A stretch of 58,323 nucleotides of DNA from Cytophagales bacterium (lineage in GTDB: Bacteria > Bacteroidota > Bacteroidia > Cytophagales > Cyclobacteriaceae). Below are positions 42,147 through 50,337 of this stretch, one piece after another. The translations under genes and the position numbers were made by a program. The stretch spans positions 1 through 58,323 of the forward strand of contig JADBYQ010000090.1 of assembly GCA_020402945.1 (NCBI GenBank), read 5' to 3'. The notes beneath the pieces were generated by a model that was not told the origin of the DNA, made no database searches, and saw nothing but the letters and a program-made list of their open reading frames with translations. Position 1 is the stretch's first letter. Each line of letters opens with the position of its first letter.

Positions 42147-43528
42147 GCAAAAGAGTAGTCATATTAGGATCAGGCGAAAGCGGAACAGGCGCAGCTATTT
42201 TAGCGAAAGCGAAGGGCTATGAGGTTTTTGTTTCTGATCAGGGAACTATCAAAGATCAATATAAGAATGAGTTGACCAAAAATGGTATTTCATTTGAAGA
42301 GGGACAACATACATTGGAAAAAATTACCAACGCATCATTAATAATAAAAAGCCCGGGGATTCCCGATAAAGCAGAGGTTATTAAAAAGGTGAAAGCTGCA
42401 GGGATTGAAATCATTGATGAGATTGAATTTGCATTTCGCTATTTGAAGGGAAAAGTAATTGCTATTACCGGCACGAATGGAAAGACTACAACCACCTTAT
42501 TAACGTATCACCTATTGAAGTCGGCTGGAGTCAACGTTGCGTTGGCAGGTAATGTGGGAGAGAGTCTTGCTCGGAAAGTAGCAACGGCTCATCATGATTG
42601 GTACGTGATTGAGATTAGTAGTTTTCAACTGGACGGAACGAAAACATTTCGACCAGATATTGGAATTCTGTTAAATATTACTCCTGATCATTTGGATCGC
42701 TATGAGTACCAAATGCAGAATTATATCAATTCAAAGTTTCGGTTAGTTCAATCCATGAGCTCTTCCGGATCTTTTATTTATTACTCAGACGATGCGGTAA
42801 TAGAAAAAGAGATGGCTAGTAAATCAATTTCACCTGTTAAAGTCAGGGTGTCATTAAAATCAAATCCGAGTGTACCGGTTTATTTTAATGGAAATGAAAT
42901 GACATTTTCTTTGAATGGAAAATCTTTCTCTTTTACACAGGCGCAAACCACGTTGAAGGGGCCGCATAATTTGATCAATACGATGTCTGCCGTTTCTGCC
43001 GCTGTGTTAGCTGGGGTTTCGATAGAGAATATTGGAATGGCTTTAAAGACATTTGTTAATGCGCCACATCGACTCGAATCAGTTGCAACGATCAATGGTG
43101 TTGAGTTTGTGAATGATTCCAAAGCTACCAATGTTGATTCAGTGGTTTATGGACTAGGAAGTTACAAGGGGCCTCTCGTTTGGATTGCCGGAGGCATTGA
43201 CAAGGGAAATGATTACACGTTAATTGAGAATCAGGTAAAAGAAAAAGTGCGTGTGTTGATTTGTTTGGGTAAGGACAACGAGAAACTAAAAAAGGCTTTT
43301 AGTGGCAAGGTGAAAGAAATTTACGAAACGCAAAACGTAAAGGAATTGGCACAACTAGCACTACGCGTTTCAGAGACAGGAGACGTTGTTTTGTTATCAC
43401 CGGCTTGTGCAAGTTTTGACCTTTTTAAGAATTATGAAGATCGTGGCGCACAATTTAGGAATGCAGTACTTGAGTTGAAAAATAGTATTGAAGATAAAAG
43501 AAGTCAGAATTTAGAAGTCAGAATATAG
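42143..43528 (+). CDS. murD: UDP-MurNAc-Ala:D-Glu ligase
   Basis: 461 residues. Rossmann start [23 protein letters not shown] loop GTNGKTT at 110-116, [30 protein letters not shown] and [19 protein letters not shown]. Adds D-glutamate to UDP-MurNAc-L-Ala. Odd: the last about 11 codons (after NSIEDK) are supplied by the family-B repeat arm, so the C-terminal tail RSQNLEVRI is repeat-derived. Confidence 0.95.
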   Translation: MSKRVVILGSGESGTGAAILAKAKGYEVFVSDQGTIKDQYKNELTKNGISFEEGQHTLEKITNASLIIKSPGIPDKAEVIKKVKAAGIEIIDEIEFAFRYLKGKVIAITGTNGKTTTTLLTYHLLKSAGVNVALAGNVGESLARKVATAHHDWYVIEISSFQLDGTKTFRPDIGILLNITPDHLDRYEYQMQNYINSKFRLVQSMSSSGSFIYYSDDAVIEKEMASKSISPVKVRVSLKSNPSVPVYFNGNEMTFSLNGKSFSFTQAQTTLKGPHNLINTMSAVSAAVLAGVSIENIGMALKTFVNAPHRLESVATINGVEFVNDSKATNVDSVVYGLGSYKGPLVWIAGGIDKGNDYTLIENQVKEKVRVLICLGKDNEKLKKAFSGKVKEIYETQNVKELAQLALRVSETGDVVLLSPACASFDLFKNYEDRGAQFRNAVLELKNSIEDKRSQNLEVRI

Positions 43529-43529
43529 A
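43499..43529 (+). repeat. Family-B repeat, left arm (B1)
   Basis: Two tandem AGAAGTCAGAAT-type units overlapping the murD stop. AGAATTTAGAAGTCAGAAT (43506-43524) is a perfect 19-bp inverted match of 43906-43924. Confidence 0.85.
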
Positions 43530-43892
43530 ATGGCCAAAAGAGAACCCGCAAAGTCGTTTAGAGATTTGATCGTGTGGCAAAAAGCACATCAGCTTGCTCT
43601 TGGCGTATATAAAATGACAAAGTCGTTTCCAAAGGAAGAGTTGTATGGTTCAACGTCACAAGTGAAAAGATCATCAGTGTCTGTGGCAGCAAACATTGCT
43701 GAGGGCTTTAAGAAAAAAGGGAAGGCTGATAAACTTAGATTCTTTAACATCGCTCAAGGTTCTTTGTCTGAAACAGAATACTATCTGATTTTAGCTAACG
43801 ACTTAGAATATTTTAATACTGACTTATTGATTGAAGACGTGATTGAAGTAGGTAGGCTTTTAGAATCATATATGAGTGCGTTTGAAAACTAA
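43530..43892 (+). CDS. Four-helix-bundle protein, S23/IVS family, copy 2
   Basis: 120 residues. FRDLIVWQKAHQLALGVYKM, GSTSQVKRSSVSVAANIAEG, ADKLRFFNIAQGSLSETEYY and ESYM near the end match the family closely. It differs enough from copy 1 at 35499 (about one third identical by eye) that it is not a recent duplicate. The start codon is 1 bp after the murD stop, and the whole gene lies in the loop of a 19-bp perfect inverted repeat (B1 arms). Likely a selfish or regulatory cassette; function unknown. Confidence 0.9.
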   Translation: MAKREPAKSFRDLIVWQKAHQLALGVYKMTKSFPKEELYGSTSQVKRSSVSVAANIAEGFKKKGKADKLRFFNIAQGSLSETEYYLILANDLEYFNTDLLIEDVIEVGRLLESYMSAFEN

Positions 43893-43924
43893 TTCTAACT
43901 TCTGAATTCTGACTTCTAAATTCT
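43891..43924 (-). repeat. Family-B repeat, right arm (B1)
   Basis: ATTCTGACTTCTAAATTCT (43906-43924), the perfect complement of the left arm, plus further ATTCTAACTTCTGA units. It ends 9 bp before ftsW. Confidence 0.85.
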
Positions 43925-43933
43925 TTTGATAAA

Positions 43934-45121
43934 ATGAAATTGAGTAAAATAAAAGAATGGGCTGATAAAAACCTGCAAGGCGACAGGGTTATTTGGGCTG
44001 TTGTTTTTGCTCTATCGCTTATTAGCATTTTGGTTGTGTACAGTTCTATTGGAACGTTGGCATACAAAAGAACGGCCAGTACCGAGTCGTATTTACTGAA
44101 GCACACGTTCATGGTGTTCTTAGGTTTAGGCGCTATGTGGGTTGCTCATAAAATAGACTATCGCTATTATTCTAAAATATCCCGATTGGCGTTGTGGGTA
44201 AGTGTTCCCCTATTAATCTATACGTTCACCAATGGAACCACCATCAACGAAGCAGCTAGGTGGATTACATTGCCAATCATTAACACTTCATTTCAGCCAT
44301 CTGATTTTGCGAGTTTGGCATTGATTATCAACCTCGCTAGTATGCTTTCCAAAAAGCAACAAAACATTGATGATGTAAAAGAAGCCCTCATCCCAATGCT
44401 AATATGGTGTGGCGTGATATGCGGGTTGATTGCTCTCACCAATCTATCGACCGCCATGTTGCTTTTCGCAACGTGTATGTTAGTAATGTTTATCGGTCGT
44501 GTACCGGTTAAGTATTTGGCGATGCTGGTTTTAGTTGGCTTACTCGCTGGCGCTGTTGCATTGAAGTTCGGAACACGTGGCGCTACAGCGCTAAGTCGTA
44601 TTACTGCTTTTGTCAATGGTACTGAACTTCCGTTTCAGGCAAAACACGGGCGCATAGCAGTGGCCACGGGTGGTGTCTTTGGGAAGGGGCCGGGTAATAG
44701 TGACCAACGGAATATTTTGCCGCATCCTTATTCTGATTTTGTCTATGCAATTGTGATTGAAGAATATGGAATGATTGGAGGAGTGATCGTTCTTGTATTG
44801 TACTTGGTTTTACTCCATCGAGGAATGAAAGCTGCTTATAATAGTGAGCGTGCGTTCGGAGGCCTGTTGTCGGCAGGTCTAAGTTTTGATTTGGTCTGTC
44901 AGGCTATGGTTAACATGGGAGTAGTAGTTGGGTTGGGCCCGATTACAGGTCAGCCACTTCCTTTAATCAGTATGGGCGGCACCGCTATGGTTTTCACCGG
45001 TTTATCTGTTGGAATCATTTTGAGCGTGAGCCGTGGGGAACAAGAAGAAAACTGGGGACACACAGAGGTGAGTGAAGAAGTAATGAAAGAAAACAAAGAT
45101 CTGGAGGCAAAAGCAGCGTAG
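43934..45121 (+). CDS. ftsW: Lipid II polymerase FtsW
   Basis: 395 residues, SEDS family, about 10 membrane helices. AARWITLPIINTSFQPSDFA, KHGRIAVATGGVFGKGPGNS, LPHPYSDFVYAIVIEEYGMI and GLGPITGQPLPLISMGG are the standard SEDS motifs, with the catalytic Asp in the large loop YSDF. The partner FtsI is encoded in the same cluster. The cytoplasmic C-terminus is acidic (EEVMKENKDLE). Confidence 0.95.
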   Translation: MKLSKIKEWADKNLQGDRVIWAVVFALSLISILVVYSSIGTLAYKRTASTESYLLKHTFMVFLGLGAMWVAHKIDYRYYSKISRLALWVSVPLLIYTFTNGTTINEAARWITLPIINTSFQPSDFASLALIINLASMLSKKQQNIDDVKEALIPMLIWCGVICGLIALTNLSTAMLLFATCMLVMFIGRVPVKYLAMLVLVGLLAGAVALKFGTRGATALSRITAFVNGTELPFQAKHGRIAVATGGVFGKGPGNSDQRNILPHPYSDFVYAIVIEEYGMIGGVIVLVLYLVLLHRGMKAAYNSERAFGGLLSAGLSFDLVCQAMVNMGVVVGLGPITGQPLPLISMGGTAMVFTGLSVGIILSVSRGEQEENWGHTEVSEEVMKENKDLEAKAA

Positions 45122-45122
45122 T

Positions 45123-45208
45123 AATTTGAAGATGGAACAATTTGAAAATTTGAAAATTAAAGTACGGATAAACGGCCTGCGGCTTGCAGCATGTAGCGTG
45201 CAGCCTTT
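45123..45208. repeat. Spacer repeats between ftsW and murG
   Basis: An AT-rich part (CAATTTGAAAATTTGAAAAT, 45138-45157) is followed by a family-A arm GGCTTGCAGCATGTAGCG with TGCAGCC (45181-45204). The A arm has no clear partner arm here. Confidence 0.6.
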
Positions 45209-45246
45209 TATAATGGGAGAAGAAATATTTATTAAGTGATAGCTAG

Positions 45247-46383
45247 TTGACAACAAGAAAACCATATCGCATCATTATTAGTGGAGGAGGAACAGGTGGT
45301 CATATTTTCCCTGCGTTGGCCATTGCTAATGAGTTGAAAAGACGATATGCTGACTCAGAAATTTTATTTGTGGGCGCTAAAGGAAAGATGGAGATAACCA
45401 AAGTGCCTGAGGCTGGATACAAAATAATTGGATTGTGGATTAGTGGGCTGCAACGAAAAATTGCACTTTCTAACCTCTCGTTTCCTTTTAAATTAATTGC
45501 GAGCTATTTGAAAGCCGGAAACATTATTAAAAGTTTTAATCCGGATGTAGTGATTGGTACTGGCGGCTACGCGAGCGGCCCTATCATGCTGGCGGCTTCG
45601 AAAGCACGAGTAACTTCTGTGATTCAAGAGCAAAACTCTTATGCGGGTTTAACCAATAAACAATTGGCACACAAAGCAGCTAAGATTTGTGTGGCGTATG
45701 AAGGCATGGAGAAATATTTTCCGGCTTCGAAAATAGTATTCACTGGAAATCCAGTGAGAAAGGACATTATCGATTTGGATTCAAAACGTGAAAGGGCGTT
45801 GAATCATTTTGCCTTTACTAGCTCCGATCGTACGCTCCTCATTTTAGGTGGAAGCCTTGGGGCACGAACCATTAATGAAAGCATTTTGGCTGGAATAGAC
45901 AAATTGATTGATTCTCAGATTCAAGTCATTTGGCAGACTGGTAAGCTATACTATGAAGGCATTAAAGCACAAGTCGAAAACAAAGATCTTAGAAGGATTC
46001 GAGTGGTTGACTTCCTGAAACAAATGGATTTGGCTTATGCAGCTTCTGACGTTGTCATTTCGCGCGCTGGTGCGTTGGCGATATCGGAGTTGTGTATTGC
46101 CAAAAAGCCCTGCCTACTGGTTCCTTCACCCAATGTTGCGGAAGATCATCAGACAAAAAACGCGATGGCGTTGGCTAATGAAGGCGCTGCATTGATGGTA
46201 AAAGATTCAGAAGCAAAAGAGTCTCTCGTTAGCGAGGTGTTAAAATTGATTTATGATGAACAGTTGAGTGAGAAGCTGAGCGTCAATATTGGCAAGTGGG
46301 CAAAGCCACATGCTACTGAAGAGATTGTAAATGAAATTGAAAAACTGATTGGAGTAAAGCATGAAGTTAGAGCAATACGATAG
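45247..46383 (+). CDS. murG: UDP-GlcNAc:lipid I transferase
   Basis: 378 residues starting with TTG at 45247, because no ATG or GTG precedes the family start RIIISGGGTGGHIFPALAIA. Later motifs VIGTGGYASGPIMLAASKAR, IQEQNSYAGLTNK, LGGSLGARTINE and ISRAGALAISELC fit MurG. It completes lipid II on the inner face of the membrane. A TTG start would lower translation, which may suit an enzyme needed in small amounts. It overlaps murC by 23 bp. Confidence 0.94.
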   Translation: MTTRKPYRIIISGGGTGGHIFPALAIANELKRRYADSEILFVGAKGKMEITKVPEAGYKIIGLWISGLQRKIALSNLSFPFKLIASYLKAGNIIKSFNPDVVIGTGGYASGPIMLAASKARVTSVIQEQNSYAGLTNKQLAHKAAKICVAYEGMEKYFPASKIVFTGNPVRKDIIDLDSKRERALNHFAFTSSDRTLLILGGSLGARTINESILAGIDKLIDSQIQVIWQTGKLYYEGIKAQVENKDLRRIRVVDFLKQMDLAYAASDVVISRAGALAISELCIAKKPCLLVPSPNVAEDHQTKNAMALANEGAALMVKDSEAKESLVSEVLKLIYDEQLSEKLSVNIGKWAKPHATEEIVNEIEKLIGVKHEVRAIR

Positions 46384-47746
46384 CGTTTACTTCCTGGGCA
46401 TAGGGGGCATTGGCATGAGTGCCATTGCTCGTTGGTTCAAGCATAAAGGCTTGCGAGTGGCTGGCTATGATCGTACACCTACTCCACTTACGCACGAACT
46501 ATTGGAAGAAGGAATGGAAATTCATTTTGAAGATAAGATTGAATTTATTCCAGGATATATTAGTAAGGAAAAAACGTTGGTGGTTTTTACACCTGCTATC
46601 CCAAAGAACCATGTAGAACATGCTTATTTAAAAGATCTGGGATTCACGATTCTAAAACGCTCAGAAGTGTTGGGTCTGTTAACTAAGAGTTATAAAACCA
46701 TTGCTGTTGCAGGAACACATGGAAAAACGACTACCTCTTCGTTGATCGCGCATATTCTAAAATCGGCTGGCGTAAATATGGTTGGATTTCTGGGAGGCAT
46801 TACCACCAACTACGATTCAAATTTGGTCATGGAGGGCGAGGTGAATGATAAGACCATCGTAGTAGTTGAAGCGGATGAATTCGACCGTTCTTTTCTGCGC
46901 TTATTTCCAGAGATAGCCGTGGTTACATCTGCGGATGCCGATCACTTGGATATTTACGGAGATCATTCAAGCATGTTAAAGTCATTTCGGGATTTCATCA
47001 AACAGATCAATGCAAACGGAAGTCTGATTATACATGAATCCATCGAGTCACTAACAGAAGGAATTTCAGTTTCGAAAGAAACATATGGCATGAGCCGGGG
47101 ACATTTTTTTGCCGGCAATATTACCCCGACTGGTCGGGGCGGATTTTTTGAATTTGATCTTCACGGCTTTGGAAAGAAGGTTGAGAAAATTCAGCTCGGT
47201 GTCCCTGGTTTTCATAACATGGAAAATGCAATCGCTGCTACGCTCGTTGCATTAAAATTGGGAATTAGCGAAACACACATTCGCCAAGCGCTTCAGTCTT
47301 TTAAAGGTGTGAAGCGGAGATTTGAGTTTATCATCAAACGCGATGATCTGGTTTACATTGATGATTATGCACATCACCCAACGGAGATTGAAGCATTTCT
47401 CACTTCACTTAAGTCGATGTACGCAGGAAAAAAATTGACAGTAATTTTTCAGCCACATCTTTTTACTCGCACACGAGATTTTGCAGAAGGATTTTCAAAG
47501 AGTCTGAGTATTGCCGATGAAGTTTTGCTGATGGACATCTATCCGGCTCGCGAGGAACCTATACCGGGTGTCACTTCTGATATGCTGTTCAAAAATATCT
47601 CCAGCTCGGTGAAGATTCGCTGTAACAAGGGGGATGTGTTACAAAAGCTGGAAGATTTGGAGGTAGAAGTATTAGCAACAGTAGGAGCGGGTGACATCGA
47701 TACGTTTGTGAAACCGATCAAGGATATGTTGTTGAGACGGAGTTAA
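46361..47746 (+). CDS. murC: UDP-MurNAc:L-alanine ligase
   Basis: 461 residues. YFLGIGGIGMSAIARWF, ATP loop GTHGKTT at 118-124, VVEADEFDRSFL, DDYAHHPTEIEAFL and TRTRDFAEGF are typical. First amino-acid-adding ligase of the pathway. Residues 255-261 (TPTGRGG) are encoded by a CCCCGAC/GTCGGGG palindrome, which seems to have been inserted in frame into a variable loop. The gene overlaps murG. Confidence 0.95.
   Translation: MKLEQYDSVYFLGIGGIGMSAIARWFKHKGLRVAGYDRTPTPLTHELLEEGMEIHFEDKIEFIPGYISKEKTLVVFTPAIPKNHVEHAYLKDLGFTILKRSEVLGLLTKSYKTIAVAGTHGKTTTSSLIAHILKSAGVNMVGFLGGITTNYDSNLVMEGEVNDKTIVVVEADEFDRSFLRLFPEIAVVTSADADHLDIYGDHSSMLKSFRDFIKQINANGSLIIHESIESLTEGISVSKETYGMSRGHFFAGNITPTGRGGFFEFDLHGFGKKVEKIQLGVPGFHNMENAIAATLVALKLGISETHIRQALQSFKGVKRRFEFIIKRDDLVYIDDYAHHPTEIEAFLTSLKSMYAGKKLTVIFQPHLFTRTRDFAEGFSKSLSIADEVLLMDIYPAREEPIPGVTSDMLFKNISSSVKIRCNKGDVLQKLEDLEVEVLATVGAGDIDTFVKPIKDMLLRRS
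47124..47139. repeat. CCCCGAC/GTCGGGG palindrome inside murC
   Basis: Perfect 7-bp stem with a 2-base loop, same family as at 13751. The reading frame is kept. Confidence 0.7.
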
Positions 47747-47747
47747 G

Positions 47748-47917
47748 GGCATCAAGCTACATGCCGCAAGCCACATGCAGCTTGATGTTTAGTAAGGAGT
47801 TGAGTATTTGATGAAAAAATTGAATTGTAAATTGTAATAAAGAGAGACCGATAAAAACCATAAAATAGTAAGTTTTGATAAGCAGCTTGCAGCATGAAGC
47901 ATGAGGCTTGAAGCCAA
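47748..47917. repeat. Family-A repeat pair A4 (murC / ftsQ spacer)
   Basis: The left part (47750-47787) is itself a hairpin, CATCAAGCT..AGCTTGATG, enclosing ACATGCCGCAAGCCACATGC. The right part (47882-47916) is an inverted relative, GCAGCTTGCAGCATGAAGC then ATGAGGCTTGAAGCC. About 95 bases between them hold no gene. Confidence 0.65.
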
Positions 47918-47937
47918 GTAAACACTGTGAAAGAACA

Positions 47938-48699
47938 ATGAAGCCAAAGTTCACCATACGAAAAGAGATAAAAATTGCACTAGTGCTGCTCGCGCTTTCC
48001 TTTTTGATCGCCTTTAGCGAACGAAAACGCGGGGGGTCGGTGTGCAAAGATATTGTGATTGAATTGGACAACTTGAATGAAAATCATTTTTTAGATGAGG
48101 CCGATGTATTGCAACTGGTGGAGGGAAGTGGCGAGCCTATTAAGGGTGTTGGTATTAGTCGAATTAAACTGAAGGAGATAGAAAAGAAACTGAAGTACGA
48201 CAAACATATTTTAGACGCTGAGCTTTTTGGTGATCTCAAAGGAAACTTAATCGTCAATGTTGAATTGAGAAGACCGATTGCTCGCATCGTGCAAAATGAT
48301 GCGCCTGACGCCTACATAGCAGAGGATGGTGTCGTTATGCCCGTTTCGGAAAAATATACTTCTCGAGTGGTATTGATAAGTGGAGCCGTTAAACAATTGC
48401 TGGAAAGCGAAGACTTAAATAAATCTGAAGAGGGAAAACAACTTCTTGAAATGATTGAATATATCAACAAAGAAAAATTCTGGAAAGCGCAAGTGGCACA
48501 GTTAGATATTGCAAAGAACGGGAAGATTTCAATTTACCCACAGGTAACAGGGCAGTTGGTTGAATTCGGAAAGCCAGAAAACATCGAAGTGAAATTCAAA
48601 AAGCTCATGGTATTCTACAAGGAAATTTTACCGACTCGTGGCTGGACGAGGTATGAACGTGTGAATTTGGAGTATGAGGGTCAAGTGATTGCTGAATGA
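47938..48699 (+). CDS. ftsQ: Cell division protein FtsQ
   Basis: 253 residues from the ATG at 47938; an in-frame ATG at 47908 lies in the repeat arm and is unlikely. One membrane helix (about 10-28), then a POTRA-like domain (about 40-105, DIVIELDNLNENHFLDEADV, KEIEKKLKYDKHILDAEL) and the beta domain. It bridges cytoplasmic and periplasmic divisome parts with FtsL. Low sequence conservation is normal; its position between murC and ftsA supports the call. Confidence 0.9.
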   Translation: MKPKFTIRKEIKIALVLLALSFLIAFSERKRGGSVCKDIVIELDNLNENHFLDEADVLQLVEGSGEPIKGVGISRIKLKEIEKKLKYDKHILDAELFGDLKGNLIVNVELRRPIARIVQNDAPDAYIAEDGVVMPVSEKYTSRVVLISGAVKQLLESEDLNKSEEGKQLLEMIEYINKEKFWKAQVAQLDIAKNGKISIYPQVTGQLVEFGKPENIEVKFKKLMVFYKEILPTRGWTRYERVNLEYEGQVIAE

Positions 48700-48701
48700 A
48701 A

Positions 48702-48844
48702 GGAATATAGAAGTCAGAATTTAGAATATAGAATTTGGAATAGATAATGAGTAAATATAAAATGTTAAAGGCAAGTTATAACGAGTTTGAACGAGTTCTT
48801 AAAAGCGTGATTCTGACTTCTAACTTCTATATTCTAAATTCTTT
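48702..48844. repeat. Family-B inverted repeat pair B2 (ftsQ / ftsA spacer)
   Basis: AGAATTTAGAATATAGAA (48716-48733) is a perfect 18-bp inverted match of 48825-48842, with further AGAAGTCAGAA units on each side. The about 90-base loop has no gene. It is the same repeat that brackets the S23 gene at 43530. Confidence 0.85.
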
Positions 48845-48864
48845 AAATCAGAGAGAAAATATAA

Positions 48865-48878
48865 ACAACCACTAAACA
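48865..48878 (+). promoter_or_regulatory. Shared leader motif before ftsA
   Basis: ACAACCACTAAACA, identical to 50316-50329 before ftsZ, 11 bp before the start codon. It may aid translation initiation. Confidence 0.4.
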
Positions 48879-48889
48879 TACAGAACATC

Positions 48890-50206
48890 ATGGAACACGA
48901 AAAAATAGTAGTAGGGCTTGACATCGGTACAACAAAAATTGTTGCGATTGTAGGTCGCCAGAATGAGTTCGGCAAGCTCGAAGTATTAGGCATGGGCAAA
49001 GCTGAGTCAGAAGGCGTAATAAAGGGAATTGTAACCAACATTGATAAAACTGTTTTTGCCATTGAGAAGGCTGTTAAAGAAGCCAGCGATATGTCGGGAA
49101 TAGATATTGGTGTGGTGAATGTAGGTATTGCGGGACAACACATTCGCAGTTCCATACACCATGGCAGTATCACCCGCAGTTCGAAAGAAGACGAGGTAAG
49201 CATCGAAGATGTGAATCGCCTGACGGAAGACATGTATCGAATTGTCATCCCACCGGGCAGTGAGATCATTCATGTGATGCCACAAGACTATACGGTTGAT
49301 TATGAGGAGGGCATCAAAGATCCGGTCGGCATGAGTGGGGTTAAGCTAGAAGCAGACTTCCATATCATCACGGCACAGACCAGTGCGATAAACAATATAA
49401 ATAAGTGTGTACGCAGAGCAGGTCTTGAAATACAAGACTTGATTTTGGAACCATTGGCATCAAGTATCGCAGTGCTCAGCGAAGATGAAAAAGAAGCAGG
49501 TGTTTGTTTGATTGACATTGGTGGAGGCACTACAGACATCGCTATTTTCCACGATAGTATTATCAGGCATACGGCTGTGATTCCATTCGGAGGAAATATT
49601 TTGACTACTGACATTCAGCATGGTCTGATGGTAATGGCAAAGCAAGCAGAACAATTGAAGACTCGATTTGGCAAGGCGATTGCCGAAGAGGCAAGCCCCA
49701 ACGAAATTGTTTCTATTCCCGGAATTCGAAATCGTACGGCCAAAGAAATTTCGGTAAAGAACCTTTCCAACATCATTCAAGCCAGAATGGAGGAGGTGAT
49801 CGAAATGGCGCATGGAGAAATCATCAGCTCAGGTTACGAGAAGAGATTAGCTGGAGGTATTGTAATCACAGGTGGCGGTTCTCAGTTGAACTCGTTGAAG
49901 CAGTTGGTAGAGTACATGACAGGCATGGATGCACGCATTGGCTATCCTAATGAACATCTTGGCAAAAGCAAACTGGAAGTGGTGAAGAGCCCGATGTATG
50001 CAACTGCGGTTGGCCTTGTGCTATCTGGATTCCGTTCGTTGGATGAACGTGAAGAACGGTACAAGGAAGCGAAAGAAAATCAGAACCAAAAGACGGTGAA
50101 AGTGAAAAAGGAAAAGCAAAATCTAGCATCTGATTTCTTTTCGAACATACTTAACAAAACGAAAGGATTGTTAATTGATGATCTGAGTGACAAGAATGAA
50201 TACTAA
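48890..50206 (+). CDS. ftsA: Cell division protein FtsA
   Basis: 438 residues, actin-like. Phosphate-1 loop VVGLDIGTTKIVAIVGRQ, the 1C domain with VVNVGIAGQHIRS, phosphate-2 CLIDIGGGTTDIAIF and adenosine motif IVITGGGSQLNSLKQL. The C-terminus (about 395-438) is lysine-rich and ends FFSNILNKTKGLLID, a likely amphipathic membrane-targeting helix. It tethers FtsZ to the membrane. Confidence 0.96.
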   Translation: MEHEKIVVGLDIGTTKIVAIVGRQNEFGKLEVLGMGKAESEGVIKGIVTNIDKTVFAIEKAVKEASDMSGIDIGVVNVGIAGQHIRSSIHHGSITRSSKEDEVSIEDVNRLTEDMYRIVIPPGSEIIHVMPQDYTVDYEEGIKDPVGMSGVKLEADFHIITAQTSAINNINKCVRRAGLEIQDLILEPLASSIAVLSEDEKEAGVCLIDIGGGTTDIAIFHDSIIRHTAVIPFGGNILTTDIQHGLMVMAKQAEQLKTRFGKAIAEEASPNEIVSIPGIRNRTAKEISVKNLSNIIQARMEEVIEMAHGEIISSGYEKRLAGGIVITGGGSQLNSLKQLVEYMTGMDARIGYPNEHLGKSKLEVVKSPMYATAVGLVLSGFRSLDEREERYKEAKENQNQKTVKVKKEKQNLASDFFSNILNKTKGLLIDDLSDKNEY

Positions 50207-50210
50207 AACT

Positions 50211-50294
50211 CTGGGCTACATGCCGCATGCTTCAAGCCACAAACTGTTCGGAACTACCGCGCTGCTTGCAGCATGTGGCCTGCAGCTTGAGGCC
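50211..50294. repeat. Family-A repeat pair A5 (ftsA / ftsZ spacer)
   Basis: Left arm GGCTACATGCCGCATGCTTC then AAGCCACA (50213-50241); right arm GCTTGCAGCATGTGGCCTGC then AGCTTGAGGCC (50262-50294), inverted and related. Short loop of about 20 bases. Confidence 0.65.
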
Positions 50295-50315
50295 AATAAT
50301 AAAAACTAAAAAAAT

Positions 50316-50329
50316 ACAACCACTAAACA
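50316..50329 (+). promoter_or_regulatory. Shared leader motif before ftsZ
   Basis: ACAACCACTAAACA, identical to the motif before ftsA, 8 bp before the ftsZ start codon. Confidence 0.4.
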
Positions 50330-50337
50330 CCATAGTC

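Noticed and set aside
47908-47937. Alternative FtsQ start in the repeat arm
   Set aside because: The added residues come from the family-A repeat; MKPKF at 47938 fits FtsQ better.
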